64,000 nt of DNA from Rhodosorus marinus (Eukaryota > Rhodophyta > Stylonematophyceae > Stylonematales > Stylonemataceae): positions 124,001-188,000 of the forward strand of contig JAMWBK010000010.1 in NCBI GenBank assembly GCA_029953675.1. The letters run 5' to 3'. Shown here one piece after another: positions 19,941 through 32,692 of this stretch. Position 1 is the stretch's first letter, and every line of letters starts with the position of its first letter. A program made the position numbers and the translations under genes. The notes beneath the pieces were generated by a model that was given only the letters and a program-made list of their open reading frames with translations, ran no database searches and had not been told where the DNA came from.

Positions 19941-21746
19941 AAAAAACAAAACCTTTCTTGTAACCTTTCCCAAACATCGGCACCACCCTGACTCCATAAA
20001 ACAAATGCGTTCATTAGGCACTCAAATCGTTCGCACCCACCATCCACCTTGAACGGTCCTCATTCACCCAACCCTTTTGTATAGTGTTTATCCTCTATGC
20101 TACCAATATTATCTTCTACTACTACGGTAAGCTTTCTACCCCCTCGGCTAAATGCCGAAATGAATACCTTTCACCCTCCCCCCTCCTTTTCAATGCTTAA
20201 AAAACAACCAAAAAACTCCAAAATAGGAAACACGCACAGCCTTCAATAATATAATCCAACATATCATCAGTCCAAACATAGAATTTGGAGATTTACAAAA
20301 ATTCTAGGTATTCGGTTATTATATTTAAACGAAACATAAAAGTGAGTACTGCATAATTCAATTATTTTCTGACCACATTGTTGAGTCAATGAATCAATCA
20401 AATAGATCTTATTGACTGATAACTCTGATTATTCGCAAAATTCAAGAGCATGAGATCGGGATGGGGGGCGGGCAACGGTCGACGAGAAAAACGGTCACTG
20501 GGACATTTCTGTCCCAACTGCGGGTTTGGGCTTCCCCGGCACGCGCACCTCCAGTCGGGCGAATTTCGATTATTTTAAGAAGGGTTTTCGATTTGCTCGC
20601 AAGGGCGCCTAGACTTGGCGACATCGCAAAAAAAAAAGCAGGATGTTGAAGATGTCGATCTCCAATGGCAACTCGAGGCAGAGATATTGTCATGACGTGG
20701 TGTGTGTGAGTTTTTCCACGACCACCGGATTTTTTGCCGCGGTATTCTTATGAGCTCAAATTTTCACGCTCCGTTGCCGCGCTTGAAAGACGGCTGAGCT
20801 TAAATTCAAGCGATTTCGATTTGTTTACGTACGGAGTTTTCAGAAGGGCTCTACGAGCAAATTGGGGAATGTGAATTCTTGAATCTGCTCATTAGTTGAA
20901 AAAGATCAATGCAGCAAACAACAGGTCCTTGGGGACTGTCCTGCCATCGCAGCAATCTCACAGACCTAGGCTGAAGAACCAAAACCGGTTTTTGGCGTAC
21001 TACAAAAGTCAAATACCGCGGACTTGGTTCTGCCGGCACACATCTTCCAAAGGCTTTCGAGAAATACAACTCCCAGCCATTTTTGAAACCGGGCCAGGTG
21101 AGTTGCTCTTCGAATTCTCTTTCGACCCCAAGTCCCACCAGCTCCGCTTGTTCTCGAGGATGTCGAGTTGTGCGCGACAGCGAGGGAGCAAACACAATCG
21201 TTCTCCGTGGTCGCTTGTCCTGGGCTCGTCGACCCACAGACAAGCGATCTCAAAATGCAGTTGGACAGTCAGCGCAGTTTCCAATCTAAATCTGCATGCA
21301 GGAGTCTTCTTCGAGTTGGGAGATTTGATAAAATTTAATCTTGTGCTCGCTTGCTCTTGGCCCGAATATAGAACTACGAAGAATCCTTACGGTGCAAGAC
21401 ACAAAGAGGTTTAGAACTCATATCTGTACACAACTTCATTTCCTCCAGATAACAGTTGACGAAGGCAAGAAGGAATAAGAGGGACGGAAAACAACTATCC
21501 TTCCTGAACAAAAAAAAGCCTTCTGCGGCAGCATACAAAAAAAAAGAGAAACGAAACGCGGGGGTATATCTCTCCAACCGTCACGCATACCAAGCAAAAA
21601 TCTGCTCAACAGGGTATGAGCGAAGGAAGACGAAGGAAAGACATCCTGCTTACAGGATCAACCTAAAAGATATGTACGCACTGCAAACCAAGAGTCTAGT
21701 CCGCGGCTTCGCGATGCAAAGAACAACTCGAGGCCGTATGGTCAAC
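19941..21746. other. Intergenic region with short repeat copy
   Basis: AT-rich from 20200 to 20440; the 20638-20690 copy of the short repeat follows. Between 20850 and 21420 several overlapping open frames on both strands mirror each other and show no family. The last 300 bases precede the stop codon of the convergent-facing transporter gene. No gene is supported. Confidence 0.4.
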
Positions 21747-23206
21747 TCAGAGCGATTGCTTCCCGGGAGAGAGAGTTTTCTGCTGTGGGGAGTCGATCAC
21801 AAAGCCGAACGAACCGTCCTGGGCACAGCCATCCTCATCGTCGCTGCTGCTGACGCTCGGCATGGATACATTATCATCCTTGTCTTTCCTCTCCTCCTGC
21901 TGTACGTAGGTGAACACCAATCCAGCCGCAAGTCCCATTGAAATACCCACCCATCCAGCGACACTAATCTGGGTGTCGAAGATGAGGTAGCCCAGCAGCA
22001 CAAGAGGGATCTTCGTCGAGGCGCCGACGAACGACACATAGGACCCCCTAGTAACCGAAGTTGCCCAGTACATACAGAAGCTTATGAGGCAACCCATCAC
22101 GCCGCTCCCGAAGAACAACATCTATGACAGGCGAAAAAGCACAAACAACATTAGCACAAGGACTTTTTCGGACCCACAACTTGTGATGTACCACCAACAC
22201 CTACCTTGAACGGTGTGGAGAGCTCCACAAATGAAGATTTGAAAGTATTCAATTCTCCAAAGTAGATCGCCATTGGGAAAGTCAGCATTGCCCCAAGAAG
22301 GTTGCCCCATACTGCCTTCTCGGTTACACCCCATTCAGGTGAAATTCCGAATCTGGAAACGGAAGACGGAAGCTTTTGTTCAGACGCGCGGTCGGCTTAT
22401 AAAAGCGTTCTTTCAAAATTCAAAAGAAGCTCTCAGCGAGCTCCCCATGTACACTCCTTCCGGAGCACGAGAACAGACGAGCATCGGTCCTTACCTTAGC
22501 GAGAACAGCTGTGCAATGTTCGTGATTACGGAGCACGTAGCGGAGATGTAGCCAGCGAGGGTGGCTTCAACATCGCTCGTGATGGTTACTGCATTTGACA
22601 TAACCATGAGAAGCAGAGCGAAAAGCATCGATCGGGAGATGCCCTCATGCTTAAATATAGCCTCGCAGACGGTGATACCGAGAGGCGCAAAAGATTTGAA
22701 TATCGTCAGCATCGGAAGTGACATGTAGTGCAACGCGTAGGCGTTCGATACAAGGAACATGGTGAAGAAAATCGACGGTCGAAGAAGCTCGAGAACCAGC
22801 TGGGGATGGGCCCTAAGCGGAACCTACGATACGACGGGGGCCAAAGAGAGCTTGAGACCACATACTTCAATACCGCCTGGACCCGCGGAATCTTCCTCGT
22901 GGAATCGCTTACCTCGTATCCGAATGGTCGCGAAATCAACGCGGCTCCGGCCAATATCACAACCGACATCAGACTTTGGATGCTGATCGTCATCCATGGA
23001 TAATGAAATGTAGCGGCAGAGAACACCGCCTTATTTGCTACGTTCAGCGTAATAGAGCAGAACGCATAGCATGCGAGGGCAATCACGGGTTCCCACTTTA
23101 GGAACTGCAACCGTCCTCCAAACGACACTGGAGCCCATTTCTTCCGTCTCCACTTGCCACTCGCTTTTCTTCCACTCTTTCCATCCATAACCGCAGAATT
23201 TGACAT
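21747..23206 (-). CDS. Nucleotide-sugar transporter, GDP-mannose transporter-like
   Basis: A drug/metabolite-transporter superfamily carrier of the nucleotide-sugar/triose-phosphate group. It probably brings a GDP-sugar into the Golgi in exchange for GMP. Four exons join in phase: 23206-22866, 22812-22495, 22352-22205 and 22121-21747 (about 393 residues, usual for the family). About ten hydrophobic segments are visible. Diagnostic stretches are FLVSNAYALHYMSLPMLTIF, LLMVMSNAVTITSD and GASTKIPLVLLGYLIFD. The last aligns with the substrate-binding GALNK motif of GDP-mannose transporters, here changed to GASTK, so the sugar specificity is open. The N-terminus is basic and cytosolic; the C-terminal tail is acidic and Ser-rich. 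The 5' flank contains a tandem CACCGCCCTC repeat (23433-23460). Confidence 0.85.
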
Positions 23207-23432
23207 CTCTGCAAACGACCAATTACCGCACTCTCACAAGGTCTCTCTGGTTACCAATCCCAACACCCGTTCCCACCCAACGTAAGCGCAACAACCGTCC
23301 CAACTCTCTCCCTACTATATATCGCTACCTTCCACTCTTAGATACAAGTTCATCTAAACGGACACCGGCCTTCGTATAAGTCACAGCTTCTGCTCCAAGA
23401 TCCTTTTCTATACAGACCACTCCACACTACAC

Positions 23433-23462
23433 CGCCCTCACCGCCCTCACCGCCCTCACCGA
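23433..23462 (+). repeat. CACCGCCCTC minisatellite in transporter 5' flank
   Basis: Three direct copies of the 10-base unit CACCGCCCTC, followed by CACCGATTAC. They lie about 230 bases upstream of the transporter start codon, in the likely 5' UTR or promoter. Confidence 0.85.
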
Positions 23463-24469
23463 TTACTACACTGGTTAAATCGGAGTGCTCCTCAATTTTA
23501 TCTATCGATGAAAGCTCAGTGGCTCTAGGTGCGGCTGGTCAGCACCCCGGCATAGAAACATAGCACTGAGCAGATGGGCTCTGGCCGCTTGGACCAAGTC
23601 TAATCCTCCATAGAAACAGATTTTGCACTAAAAAAATGGACGACATGACTTCGACGATCAGTTGTGGATAAGGGAAGTTGACAGACAAAAAAAGAGAGGG
23701 AAAGGATAGAAAGGGGGGGGGGGGGGGTATAGGGGGTAGGGGGGAGCGGTGAGAGCGGTTTCTTGATCAATAGCATGCTCAAATTATGATATATAACCAA
23801 AAAGGATTGAAACGATGAATTCATACGTGTGAAAGGACGAGTTATAGATGTATAGAAATAATGTCAACTTCGGCGTTCAGGTAGGTGACGCTTAAATCTA
23901 TTGAAGTAATTGAAATTTATTTATATGTAGAATTTTTGAGGTAGAATCCATTTTAAGCTTCCGCCCAGTCCGTTGATTGAACTGACACCTGCAACGGTAC
24001 GCAACCCCCCTTATAGAATCTAATACTTCAATATGTGAAATCCTGCCAGACATTGACGGGGAAGAAGTGTACCCCTGACGGTAAAAACAATGGCTTATCG
24101 ACGGTGGTCTCCATACCCCTCATCCCGCACCCGTCGTCCAACGAATTAATACTATTCATTCATTCGTTCCTGATTGTTCAGTGCTATTGACGAAACCATG
24201 AAGGAACGAACTCTCCACTCGTTTTTGAGGGGTTCGACGATATCAATGGATTTCCCTTCATTTACCCCAGGGGTGAAGTCGAAAAGAAAAAGTAAAGAAT
24301 CAACACGGATGAAACCATGCATCAACCTACCCCCTTCCTGACTTATTTTGCCGCAGAAACAGAATCCGTATATTTTTGACCAGTGGACGTTTAAAATGTC
24401 TAATAATGTATGAAAAATTCCTCTCCGGTTCTGAGGAAGGTGGGCCTGCCTAACCCCTAGTCCTAGTGC
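23463..24469. other. Intergenic region
   Basis: Contains a long G run near 23707-23726 and low-complexity purine sequence. No supported gene. The minus-strand open frame 24152-24496 has no family features and overlaps the minisatellite. Confidence 0.45.
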
Positions 24470-24471
24470 TA

Positions 24472-24558
24472 TGCCCGACCCCCTAACGCAGGACATCCTA
24501 TGCCCGACCCCCTAACGCAGGACATCCTATGCCCGACCCCCTAACGCAGGACATCCTA
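24472..24558 (+). repeat. 29-bp minisatellite, three copies
   Basis: Three perfect tandem copies of TATGCCCGACCCCCTAACGC followed by AGGACATCC. The unit is 29 bases. Nothing coding is associated with it. A run of about 14 C residues follows at 24656-24671. Confidence 0.95.
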
Positions 24559-24865
24559 ATTCTTCGATTGCAGTCCTAAGGGGTGCATCTCAGGCCCATA
24601 GAGTTTTCTGGAATTCAGAGTGTCAGGATCAATGCCCTCTCTTCCCGCTCAACCCTCCCCCCCCCCCCCCCCACCAAACCATGAAAGAACGTCATGCTGT
24701 AAGTCCCTGGCAGAAGTATGCTTCAAGTTCTTTGAAAGTCCAGCTTGAAGTCACTCCCAGTACAGTGATAAACTGACATTGCAACCCCTCAGCAATACAC
24801 CCGAACAGTTACGGAGTCATTTGAAAACTCGAGAGCACACTCTCCCTCCCCCCGCCCCGGCAAAG

Positions 24866-25563
24866 TTTATCGTCAACTATTATGGGGGTTAAGCAAGGGC
24901 TGATATCCAAGCGTAGATAAAGCAGTCTATGCAGAAACTAACCTGGTCCTCATATGGCCTCGGAAATTGCCAACAATCAAAAGCGAACAATCATCTTCCG
25001 AAAAAAAAATTGCAAAAAACACCTCATTGACTTCAAAGTAGTGATAAGAGCCAATACCAACTCATCAATTTTCCCTTGAAAGATATTTTGTAAACTGCTA
25101 GTGCAACGGGGGGGTAAGTCAGCGGCATTCTCTCCTTAATCAATTATACTATTGCATAGATTATCAAAGTACGCCGAATTCCCCCTATGCAAAAAGCTTT
25201 TAAATATTCATCGGCGAATACATGGGTGCTGTGTCGGTAACCGTTAAAAAACTTCTGGACCTCTCATAAATTATTCAAATTCATCAATTACTGATAATCC
25301 CATTTCCAGATTCAACTTTTAAAAAAGGAAACGTTATATACGTTGGCGCGTATTCAGTCGATTCAGGGCACCGGATAAGACTGCAAAGCGCAACTCCTTT
25401 GAAGTCAAAGGATTTTGTTTGCAATTAGCTTTTCGGAAGTTGATGTGCTTTTGATTGCTGGCAATTTGCGACGCAATATCAGAACCCTTTCTGGCAAACC
25501 TGCTTTTTACCTGCGCTTGGATATCGGCCCTTATCGTAACCCCTATACTAGTTGACGATAACC
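24866..25563. mobile_element. Large imperfect inverted repeat (possible foldback element)
   Basis: Two arms of about 170 bases, 24866-25040 and 25393-25563, are reverse complements with scattered mismatches and small gaps. Matching blocks include TTATCGTCAACTA, GG.CTGATATCCAAGCG, AATTGCCA.CAATCAAAAGC, TTCCGAAAA and TTGACTTCAAAG. The 350-base centre is AT-rich without an open frame. The structure fits an old non-autonomous foldback DNA element, or an inverted duplication able to make a long hairpin RNA. Terminal ends and target duplications are not clear. Confidence 0.75.
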
Positions 25564-28087
25564 CCCCCTTTTCGTGGATGTTAAAAAAGCTACCGTTTCA
25601 AGAACCCAGCGTCGCAACACGCTAAAAATTGAGTCTATCCCACGTCACGACTTTTTTCGCAAAAGGATAAATTCTAAAAATACTTTTGGAAACCATGTCG
25701 AAATTCTGGCTCCTAGACAACGTAGAATCCCCAAAAACCGCGCGGGTAATATCCAGCCTGCCCACCCCCCTCTCACAACGCCCATGACCTCCCTTTGTTG
25801 GAGCCCTAGGGGTCGACATATCTATTGCTTGGATCTATCGTACAAATTAAACGGGAGAAAGGGGGGGGGGTTTCTTCCGACAATGGAAGACTCCATAATT
25901 TTTCCCGGCGGATTTGGATTTAGTTGTTTTCAACTAATTTGCACGATTTATTTTTCGTTCGGGCGACTAGACTCAACACTACTCTCCATCATTTAGACCG
26001 TCCAAAAAAAATTCCCTTAATTTTTGTTATGCAAACTCGGAAGAATTCCTGACAGTGCTTTGAATAACATCGCACAATTCCAATCCTTGGTTTTCGTTTT
26101 GGCCTCATAGAGGCCTCTTTTACCCTCTTTCTCGTTCCATGGCATCTGACAGCACCAGCAAAAGGCGGACCTCCAATGGCAATGGAAAATACTCCCAAAT
26201 TGACCAAAAACCCCAGCTCCCAACCTCCCAGCTTCAAAAGAAACAAACTAAGAATGAGGTGATGGAGAACCTATTAAATATTCAATTTAAAAAAACCAGG
26301 ATCAATTGATGTGTGCAAGCGCCAATCGATCATGTGTTGTGTTTCCTTTCTAAAGAAATTTACTAAGAATATCAAACACGAAGAGGGGGGTGGGGGTGGA
26401 GGCGTCGGGGGATGTAGGAAGTTCAACTCGTTCTACCCCCCCACCGACCTCCACCTTTCCTTTCTTCGAACTGAAAACCCTCACTAGTTGACCAATTGCT
26501 CATTGCGATAAGCCAGAATTTGTTCTAAAACAATGACAAATTCAGGGAAACTCGCAACGAATGTAAATTCAGCTATCACCGCTACCCATTAATAAAACCA
26601 GAAAAATTCCCGAGCGTCGCTTATTATAAGCGATGATTCGTCAAAGCGATTGATCGCTCGATTGAATTGGATGAAAACGCGTTTAGTCTTATAGAATTCA
26701 CCGTTCTCGACTTTCAAATTTATTCACCGCTCTCAACCCCCCACCCCCCCTCTACACTCTCCTATCTGCTTATGTGAAACAAGTACTGAAGGAAGGGTCC
26801 CATAGGGCGGACGTTCCTGACTGGGGAAACAGATCGGCCTTCCAGCAGTGCGTGAACCAGTAACGAATTTTTTTCTTCTGGGAAATGCAGACCCTTTATG
26901 TACAAAAATAGCTGCTCGGGTAGAGTTCTTTGTCGATTGCAAAGGTTTTGGCCGGCGGTTTGGTTGGGCACAGCCACTGCTCTATGGTTTTCGCCCTATG
27001 AGTCTGATGGCTCTCGAACGATACGGACACTTCTCTGTTGCGATGTGAAGGATCTGTTCAAACGAGGACTCGTTAGAACGGGACAAACAGCAGAAGAAAA
27101 TATATCAAACGCCCGGTTACGGTCTTTGTCCTAGTTGGACATGCGCTTTGAACACCAAGGCCGAAGACTTTGAGAAAAGTTCAGAGCCCGGATGGCATTC
27201 ACTAGCTCGACTGTTCCGATCTTGCAAGCGAAGAGGCGCGGGATCTCGGAACTCTCTTTAAGTTTCTTCTGTTGACATGTCGTGGGCCTGTAAAAATGGC
27301 GAGTATACAAAGCAGTGGAAACAAGCTCTTGTAGGTTTACAGTGAAGTTTCTGTGACAATCGGTCCTAGTCCTTCTCCACCTTTTGCCATCCCTTGCCGC
27401 AATGACCGGCTGGAACGCTACTATCCACGCACAATAAGCGTATGCCAAACTTGCCCAGCCGGATATACTGCTTAAAACATTTTCACAACAACCTTCGTCT
27501 GGTTCCTGACGTCAGGTACTCCTACAATACTTCGACCCCGACAATTACTGTGGCTTTTTGCCGTAGGCAACGTATGATTCTCATTCTACGCAACTGGCTT
27601 TGTCGGGCACCCAATCTCGGCCCTTTCGTTGAGCGGTCGAAAAATGTGAGTATGCTTTATGTGCTTGGATGGAAAATTCCGCATACTCGGTTTCTGACCT
27701 GGTCTTTAAATAGAGTAGATCATCATCCGTTTATAGTAGATCTGTGTTGAGGCTATTCTTTACAGTTCCATGCCACATCCGCTCCGAGTACGATCGACAA
27801 GTCCAACGTCCCACGTACGCGTGCATGCGTTGTATGATCCACTCTGTTGGATTGCGCCTAATTGCGCGTATTCAAGAACCGTGGCATGTAGTGGTGACTC
27901 CCAAAATGCTCGTTATAATTAGCTTCCGTGCTATATACAAAACTCACTACTTCAGCCTCATGAACCGCCGCGTCATGAATGCAAATCTCCCGGCTGCCTG
28001 CCGACCTTACCACGTAGCGCCGGAGGAGGCACGCGGGCAAGCCACGCATTGCGCCTTGCCGATCACCTGTTCGTAGTGCTATTTCAT
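25564..28087. other. Intergenic region, 2.5 kb, no supported gene
   Basis: Pyrimidine- and purine-rich tracts (for example 26384-26460 and 26735-26755) alternate with AT-rich sequence. Several open frames of 65-140 codons lie between 25574 and 28080, including a 105-codon minus-strand frame at 27131-27448. None shows a domain, a plausible exon chain or a recognisable mobile-element protein. Confidence 0.45.
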
Positions 28088-30610
28088 TCAACTCACGTTT
28101 CTGAGTACGTCCTTCAGTCTCATCAATTGTATGTATTGACCTCCACCTTGTGGACCGTCCATTTTCGCCATTTCCAGCACCATTAGAAGTTTCTTGATCC
28201 CGAAATTCATGCTCTTCAGGATATCTACAGCTTGTTTTCTCTCAGCTGGACCCTCAAACTGAAACGCGCTCATCACATTAGAGACTAGAGACGCGTCCGA
28301 ATTGCCAGCGCTAAGGGGGGACAGAGTCTCTATCTCGCACTGTCCGTTTAGAAGCATATCGATTTCGTCGTAGTCCAGGCATTTCGTTGACAGCACTGCG
28401 TTGAAGCCAGCCTTGATGTCAAGAGCTTCCATGGTCTCCACTGATGAAGTGGTAGCAAGTATCAAAAGGCGACGACCTGTTTAAAAAGAAATCATCCGCA
28501 CGTCAGATCAAAGAATATAGAGAAAGCCGTATGGTCGGACCGGACTGGAAAACTAATCCTGGACGAGTCGTTGAATGAACCATGATCGATTCTCTCAGGA
28601 CCAAGGCTCTGCCTTATGGCCTATCCAACTCTATCTTCTTTGGGGCATTTCTTACCCTTTGGGGGAACAACTTTGACCAGGACTAGGATGGTCTGTACCA
28701 CAGAGTTTGAGTACCTGGGTCCAATCGGGGCGTAGTTAATCATTCTCTCTAGATCGTCAAGAATCAATATAGAATTCGGAGACTTGTGCGCGTCATCAAA
28801 TGCCTGCGGAAACCATTCGGAACAGAAAATACCGTCAAACCTAGTTTCCGTGTGCACGTTCATACATCGCAATCCCTCCCGACGACAACACATCGGATAC
28901 GTAGAGTTGCCATGTCAATCTTACCTTTGCCAAGCCAGCGCACTTGGCCTCTTCAGAATAGCCGACGAACTGACTCGGTGTGACCATGCGCACGAACGGA
29001 AACCCGGATTCTACAGCCAGTTTCGCAGCCAGAGCAGTCTTTCCGGTTCCTGATTTCCCTTCAATTAGGACGGACATGAGGGGGTTCCTCTGCGAATACT
29101 GCACCTCCTGGCGGAATCCACGACCAGCCTCCACGATATCTTGCATTCGCGCCCCGTGGTGTATGAAACCCCCCAGCAGCGCGTTCTCAAAGTCGTCTCT
29201 TCCGATACCAAACGCCGGGGTCACTTCGGTCAGCGCATTGCGGAAATCGTCCTGCCTCACCGTGACCTGCTTCACATCAACAGCCTTGTGTATGTCCCGA
29301 AAGTCAATCTGTCGGTTCAGGGCGAAGGCAGCGGCAGACTTGCAGAGTCCTTCAATTTCTGCGCCGGAGTAGTTCTTTGTTCTGCCTGCAATTTCATCGA
29401 GGTTGACATCCCTTTCCAGAAGCGAGTTGTCACGCATGCTGGCTGTGTGAATTCTTAAGATTTGTTGCCGACCATGTTCGTCTGGAAGGGAGATCTCAAC
29501 GTGGACCTCCAATCTCCCCGGTCGAACCAGTGCTTCATCAATCATGTCCTTTCTGTTCGTCATCCCAATAACCAGGATGTTGTTCAACGCGTTGACTCCA
29601 TCGATCTTCGAAAGCAGTTGATTTACCACCGTGTCATGTACGCCCGTGCCATCACGAGTCGATCCTCTCTGCTTGCAAATTGCATCGATCTCGTCGAAGA
29701 TGATGATGTGAAGCTCGGACTCTTCTCCTCGTTGAGTGTATTCGTCCTCCGCATCCTTGAAGAGGTTCCTAACGTTCTCTTCCGATTGTCCAACGTACTT
29801 GTTGAGAATTTCTGGTCCGTTGACGACCTTGGGCTCTTTGCCGTTAAGCATCTTTCCAATTTGACGGGCGATGAGAGTTTTTCCCGTTCCAGGAGGCCCG
29901 AAAAGCAGCATCCCTTTGACGTGGGAAATCCCCAATTTCTTGATAGTGTCCGCAGGAAAAACTCGGGAAGCAAATGCCCGGCGGAAAATGTCCGAGAATT
30001 CCTTGTCGAGACCCCCAATCCCCATCCGTTCAAAGCTGAAATCAGCTTTGAAAATCTCCCGCTTCTGAGTTTGGGAACCTTTCACGCGGACAGCGGATGA
30101 TGGCGCTTTCATAAACGAAAATTCGGTCGATTCTTGCAGAGAAGCTCGCTTCACAACCTCCTCCGTCATAACGGACGCTATTTTCAGCAGCAGATTGGTA
30201 CCAAAAAAGTCGAGCACAAATCCCTGTCCGGGGGAAGCCACGAAGTTCGCTAGCCGGGATTTCACAAGCTCAGTTAGTTGCATAGCATCGATTTCTATTG
30301 GGTCCGTGCGCTTTGTTGTATAGTCCACTTCCATTGTTACAGCGGATGCGGGCCTAACAGACCCAGATCTAACGACACTCACAGGAAGCTCGTCACCCAA
30401 CGCAACTCGCAACTCTCTTCTCTGAACCGCATTCAGCCCTACACAATGCGCACCAACTCGGCTATCCACCTTCGCCAAGTACACATACCCGCCAAGATCC
30501 ACATGCACCTCCGCAACTTTTCCGAGTCCCAAACCCTCCCCATCGCCAATGTTCACAAAAACACGATTGGTCTTCGCCAAGTCCTGCGACGGACAAGACG
30601 CAACATTCAT
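28088..30610 (-). CDS. NSF: N-ethylmaleimide-sensitive factor (NSF/Sec18)
   Basis: AAA+ ATPase that takes apart SNARE complexes with alpha-SNAP after membrane fusion. Three exons, 30610-28925, 28803-28656 and 28476-28088, join in phase to about 740 residues, the usual NSF length. The N-domain begins MNVASCPSQDLAKTN, with VFVN and the substrate-binding double-psi barrel following. The D1 ATPase has Walker A GPPGTGKT, Walker B IIIFDEID, and the second-region motif MTNRKDMIDEALVRPGRLE. The D2 domain has GKSGTGKTALA and SILILDDLER, then ATTSSVETM. The C-terminal end keeps GIKKLLMVLEMA. A Met eleven codons upstream (30643) is less likely because NSF proteins start close to the CPS motif. It probably works across the secretory pathway. 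Confidence 0.97.
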
Positions 30611-31865
30611 CCGGACGCCGGATGCTTTTCCCACACCCCACATCCCTCTAAAAGCCTACGCACTCAACCCCACGCAAGTGTCCAACCAAAACACCCAGGA
30701 CAAACCGTGAAACCCCAAGAAATGTTCTACGACTATAATCTAAACATCAATTCTAGTCTTCAAGTCTTCAAGCCTGTAGCCTACTCTCCTAATATCTGCC
30801 GAGACCGCTACACCGTCCTCGCTGGGGGGTCAATCCCTCACAACAGCACCCGCCCAACAATGCTTTGCTTTTGAAGCGTGTGTAAACTACTTGAGAGCGA
30901 CCTGAAGACACCTACTCCGCTGGAATCATTGAGGAGTGGAGTGGTTGTTTGTTTGGAAAGAGCATCAGGCGGAAAGGATATCTTTTAATTCACTGAAGCA
31001 ATGTACATCAGCCGAATGGTGGTAAAGGCGAGGTCCACCAGCCGAATGGTGGTAACGGAGAGGTCCACTAGCTGAATGGTGTAGGCAAGATCCATGAGCT
31101 GCTCGATGGTTAAGGCATAACTGTCCTAGTTTGCAGTTGAGCCTTGATTTGTTGAACGGAAATCTCTGCAAAGAATGTGGTGGATGATTCTTGACTTGCT
31201 CGAATTCTCTTCTCGATGGAGAGTTGTGACCGTCCATCGAGTAGGTAGAGTGCAAGGCCTGGTTCATTTTTCTCTGTTTTGGAATCTGTGGAGGGTTGAA
31301 CCAAGTCCGGATTGACTTTCTTCGACAAAGTCTATTTCGGGGATGATGGTCTGCAGAGATTTTGAAATAGTCCTAGGAAATCACTTGTACTCTCGGCTTC
31401 TACCCGCAGGAATAGCTCAGGCCCTCGCCACAAACAGCCAGAGGGGAGGAACATTTCCCCCCCCCCGTGGGGGATGGGAGAACAGAGCTAGGAACGCGAA
31501 GGAGCTACCTGTAGGAGCTACCTGTATCTTGTCGAAGGTCCTGAAGACTTCATCCGAACAGCATTTGAGACATGCTAATCACTCGTACGGCATTCGGAGG
31601 CTGTTAGTTTTCCCAACAAGCTCTACGGCCCAAACAAGTCAAAACCCACTACCACTCCCACCAGGAATAGTCACAACTAACCCAACTCTACAAACAGAAC
31701 CTCAAAATACCATAGATCTAGATCAATAATCCTAAATTTGAATCCTTCCTGCACTCAAAATGATTTCGTCGTTATCGTTTATTTTTAGATTCATGAAAGT
31801 CAATCTGGGATTTAGGTCAGATTTAAGGGCAGGTTTTTCGAACCGTCGAAACCGCCCGGTTTAGC
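30611..31865. other. Intergenic region with small local repeats
   Basis: Contains three imperfect copies of GAGGTCCACCAGCCGAATGG (31031-31085) and a doubled GGAGCTACCTGTA at 31500-31524. No gene is supported. Confidence 0.5.
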
Positions 31866-32465
31866 TCAGAATCGTCTGTTGCCGTTACTTTGTTTTGTAA
31901 ATAAGTTTTCGGGGTTTCCATTCTTGCTTTGCGACTGACTATCCCGTGAATCAATGGAGTGTGCTTCGGCGATAAGCTCGGTGAACTTCAAGCAAGACGG
32001 CCAATGATGAGCACTAGAGATATCAAAACCGAATGGCTCCGAAGATATTGTTCTTTCAACTTCGCTCTGGACGCTTTTTAGCGAAGGGAGGACTTCGTGG
32101 AGGACCTGCTTATGTGAGTGAACCAACAAGGGCCTTGAGGTTAGGGAGATGAGGGCATTTGGATGCCACATCGTGTTGAAGGAGGAACAATACATGCAGC
32201 AACCATAGTGGCTGGAGGAGCCTACATGTATAGTTTCCCCTTCAACACTCCGTTCAGATATGACCTCTTGACAACTGCCCGCACCATTTCGTTCGTCTTC
32301 GTCGAACGACGATGAGACCATGTTCACAAAATTGGACTCCACAAAATTTATCCCCGAACGCGTTATCGACCAACTACCAACGACAGTGCTCTGACTACCG
32401 CAGTACCCTCTAGGGTGCCTCTTTGGATGATCCCAGAGGGCCTCCGGTCCACACTCAGAACACAT
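31866..32465 (-). CDS. Hypothetical protein, 199 residues
   Basis: A single uninterrupted frame of 199 codons on the minus strand, starting MCSECGPEALWDHPKRHPRG. It is rich in Ser, His and Cys (CCMYCSSFNTMWH in the middle), but the spacing does not match a known zinc-finger family. The C-terminal third has EFTELIAEAHS-like helical character without a recognised domain. It lies divergent to the zinc-knuckle gene, about 230 bases apart, so they may share a promoter. Support rests only on frame length in a region where other frames are broken; an intron could change either end. Confidence 0.4.
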   Translation of the reverse strand: MCSECGPEALWDHPKRHPRGYCGSQSTVVGSWSITRSGINFVESNFVNMVSSSFDEDERNGAGSCQEVISERSVEGETIHVGSSSHYGCCMYCSSFNTMWHPNALISLTSRPLLVHSHKQVLHEVLPSLKSVQSEVERTISSEPFGFDISSAHHWPSCLKFTELIAEAHSIDSRDSQSQSKNGNPENLFTKQSNGNRRF

Positions 32466-32692
32466 TCAGTAAAACTCATATCGTGTCAATCATTAATTCT
32501 GGAAGCTTCGCTGAGGACAGAAAAAGATGTGTTTGTAGAACTGCGTGAAGGAGGGGGGATGAGAGTTTCGTTAGAAGGACTGGATTGGGATTGTATGTAA
32601 AGAGGGGGAAGCTTTAGGGTATTTTGGATGAAGTGCTCGTTGTGAGAATTTATTTAGTCTGTGGTGATCGGAACGTTTTTTGTTTTTTTTTT

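Noticed and set aside
27131-27448. 105-codon minus-strand frame
   Set aside because: No domain, no flanking exons and no repeat match.
29462-30100. 212-codon + strand frame inside NSF
   Set aside because: Antisense shadow of the NSF D1 domain.
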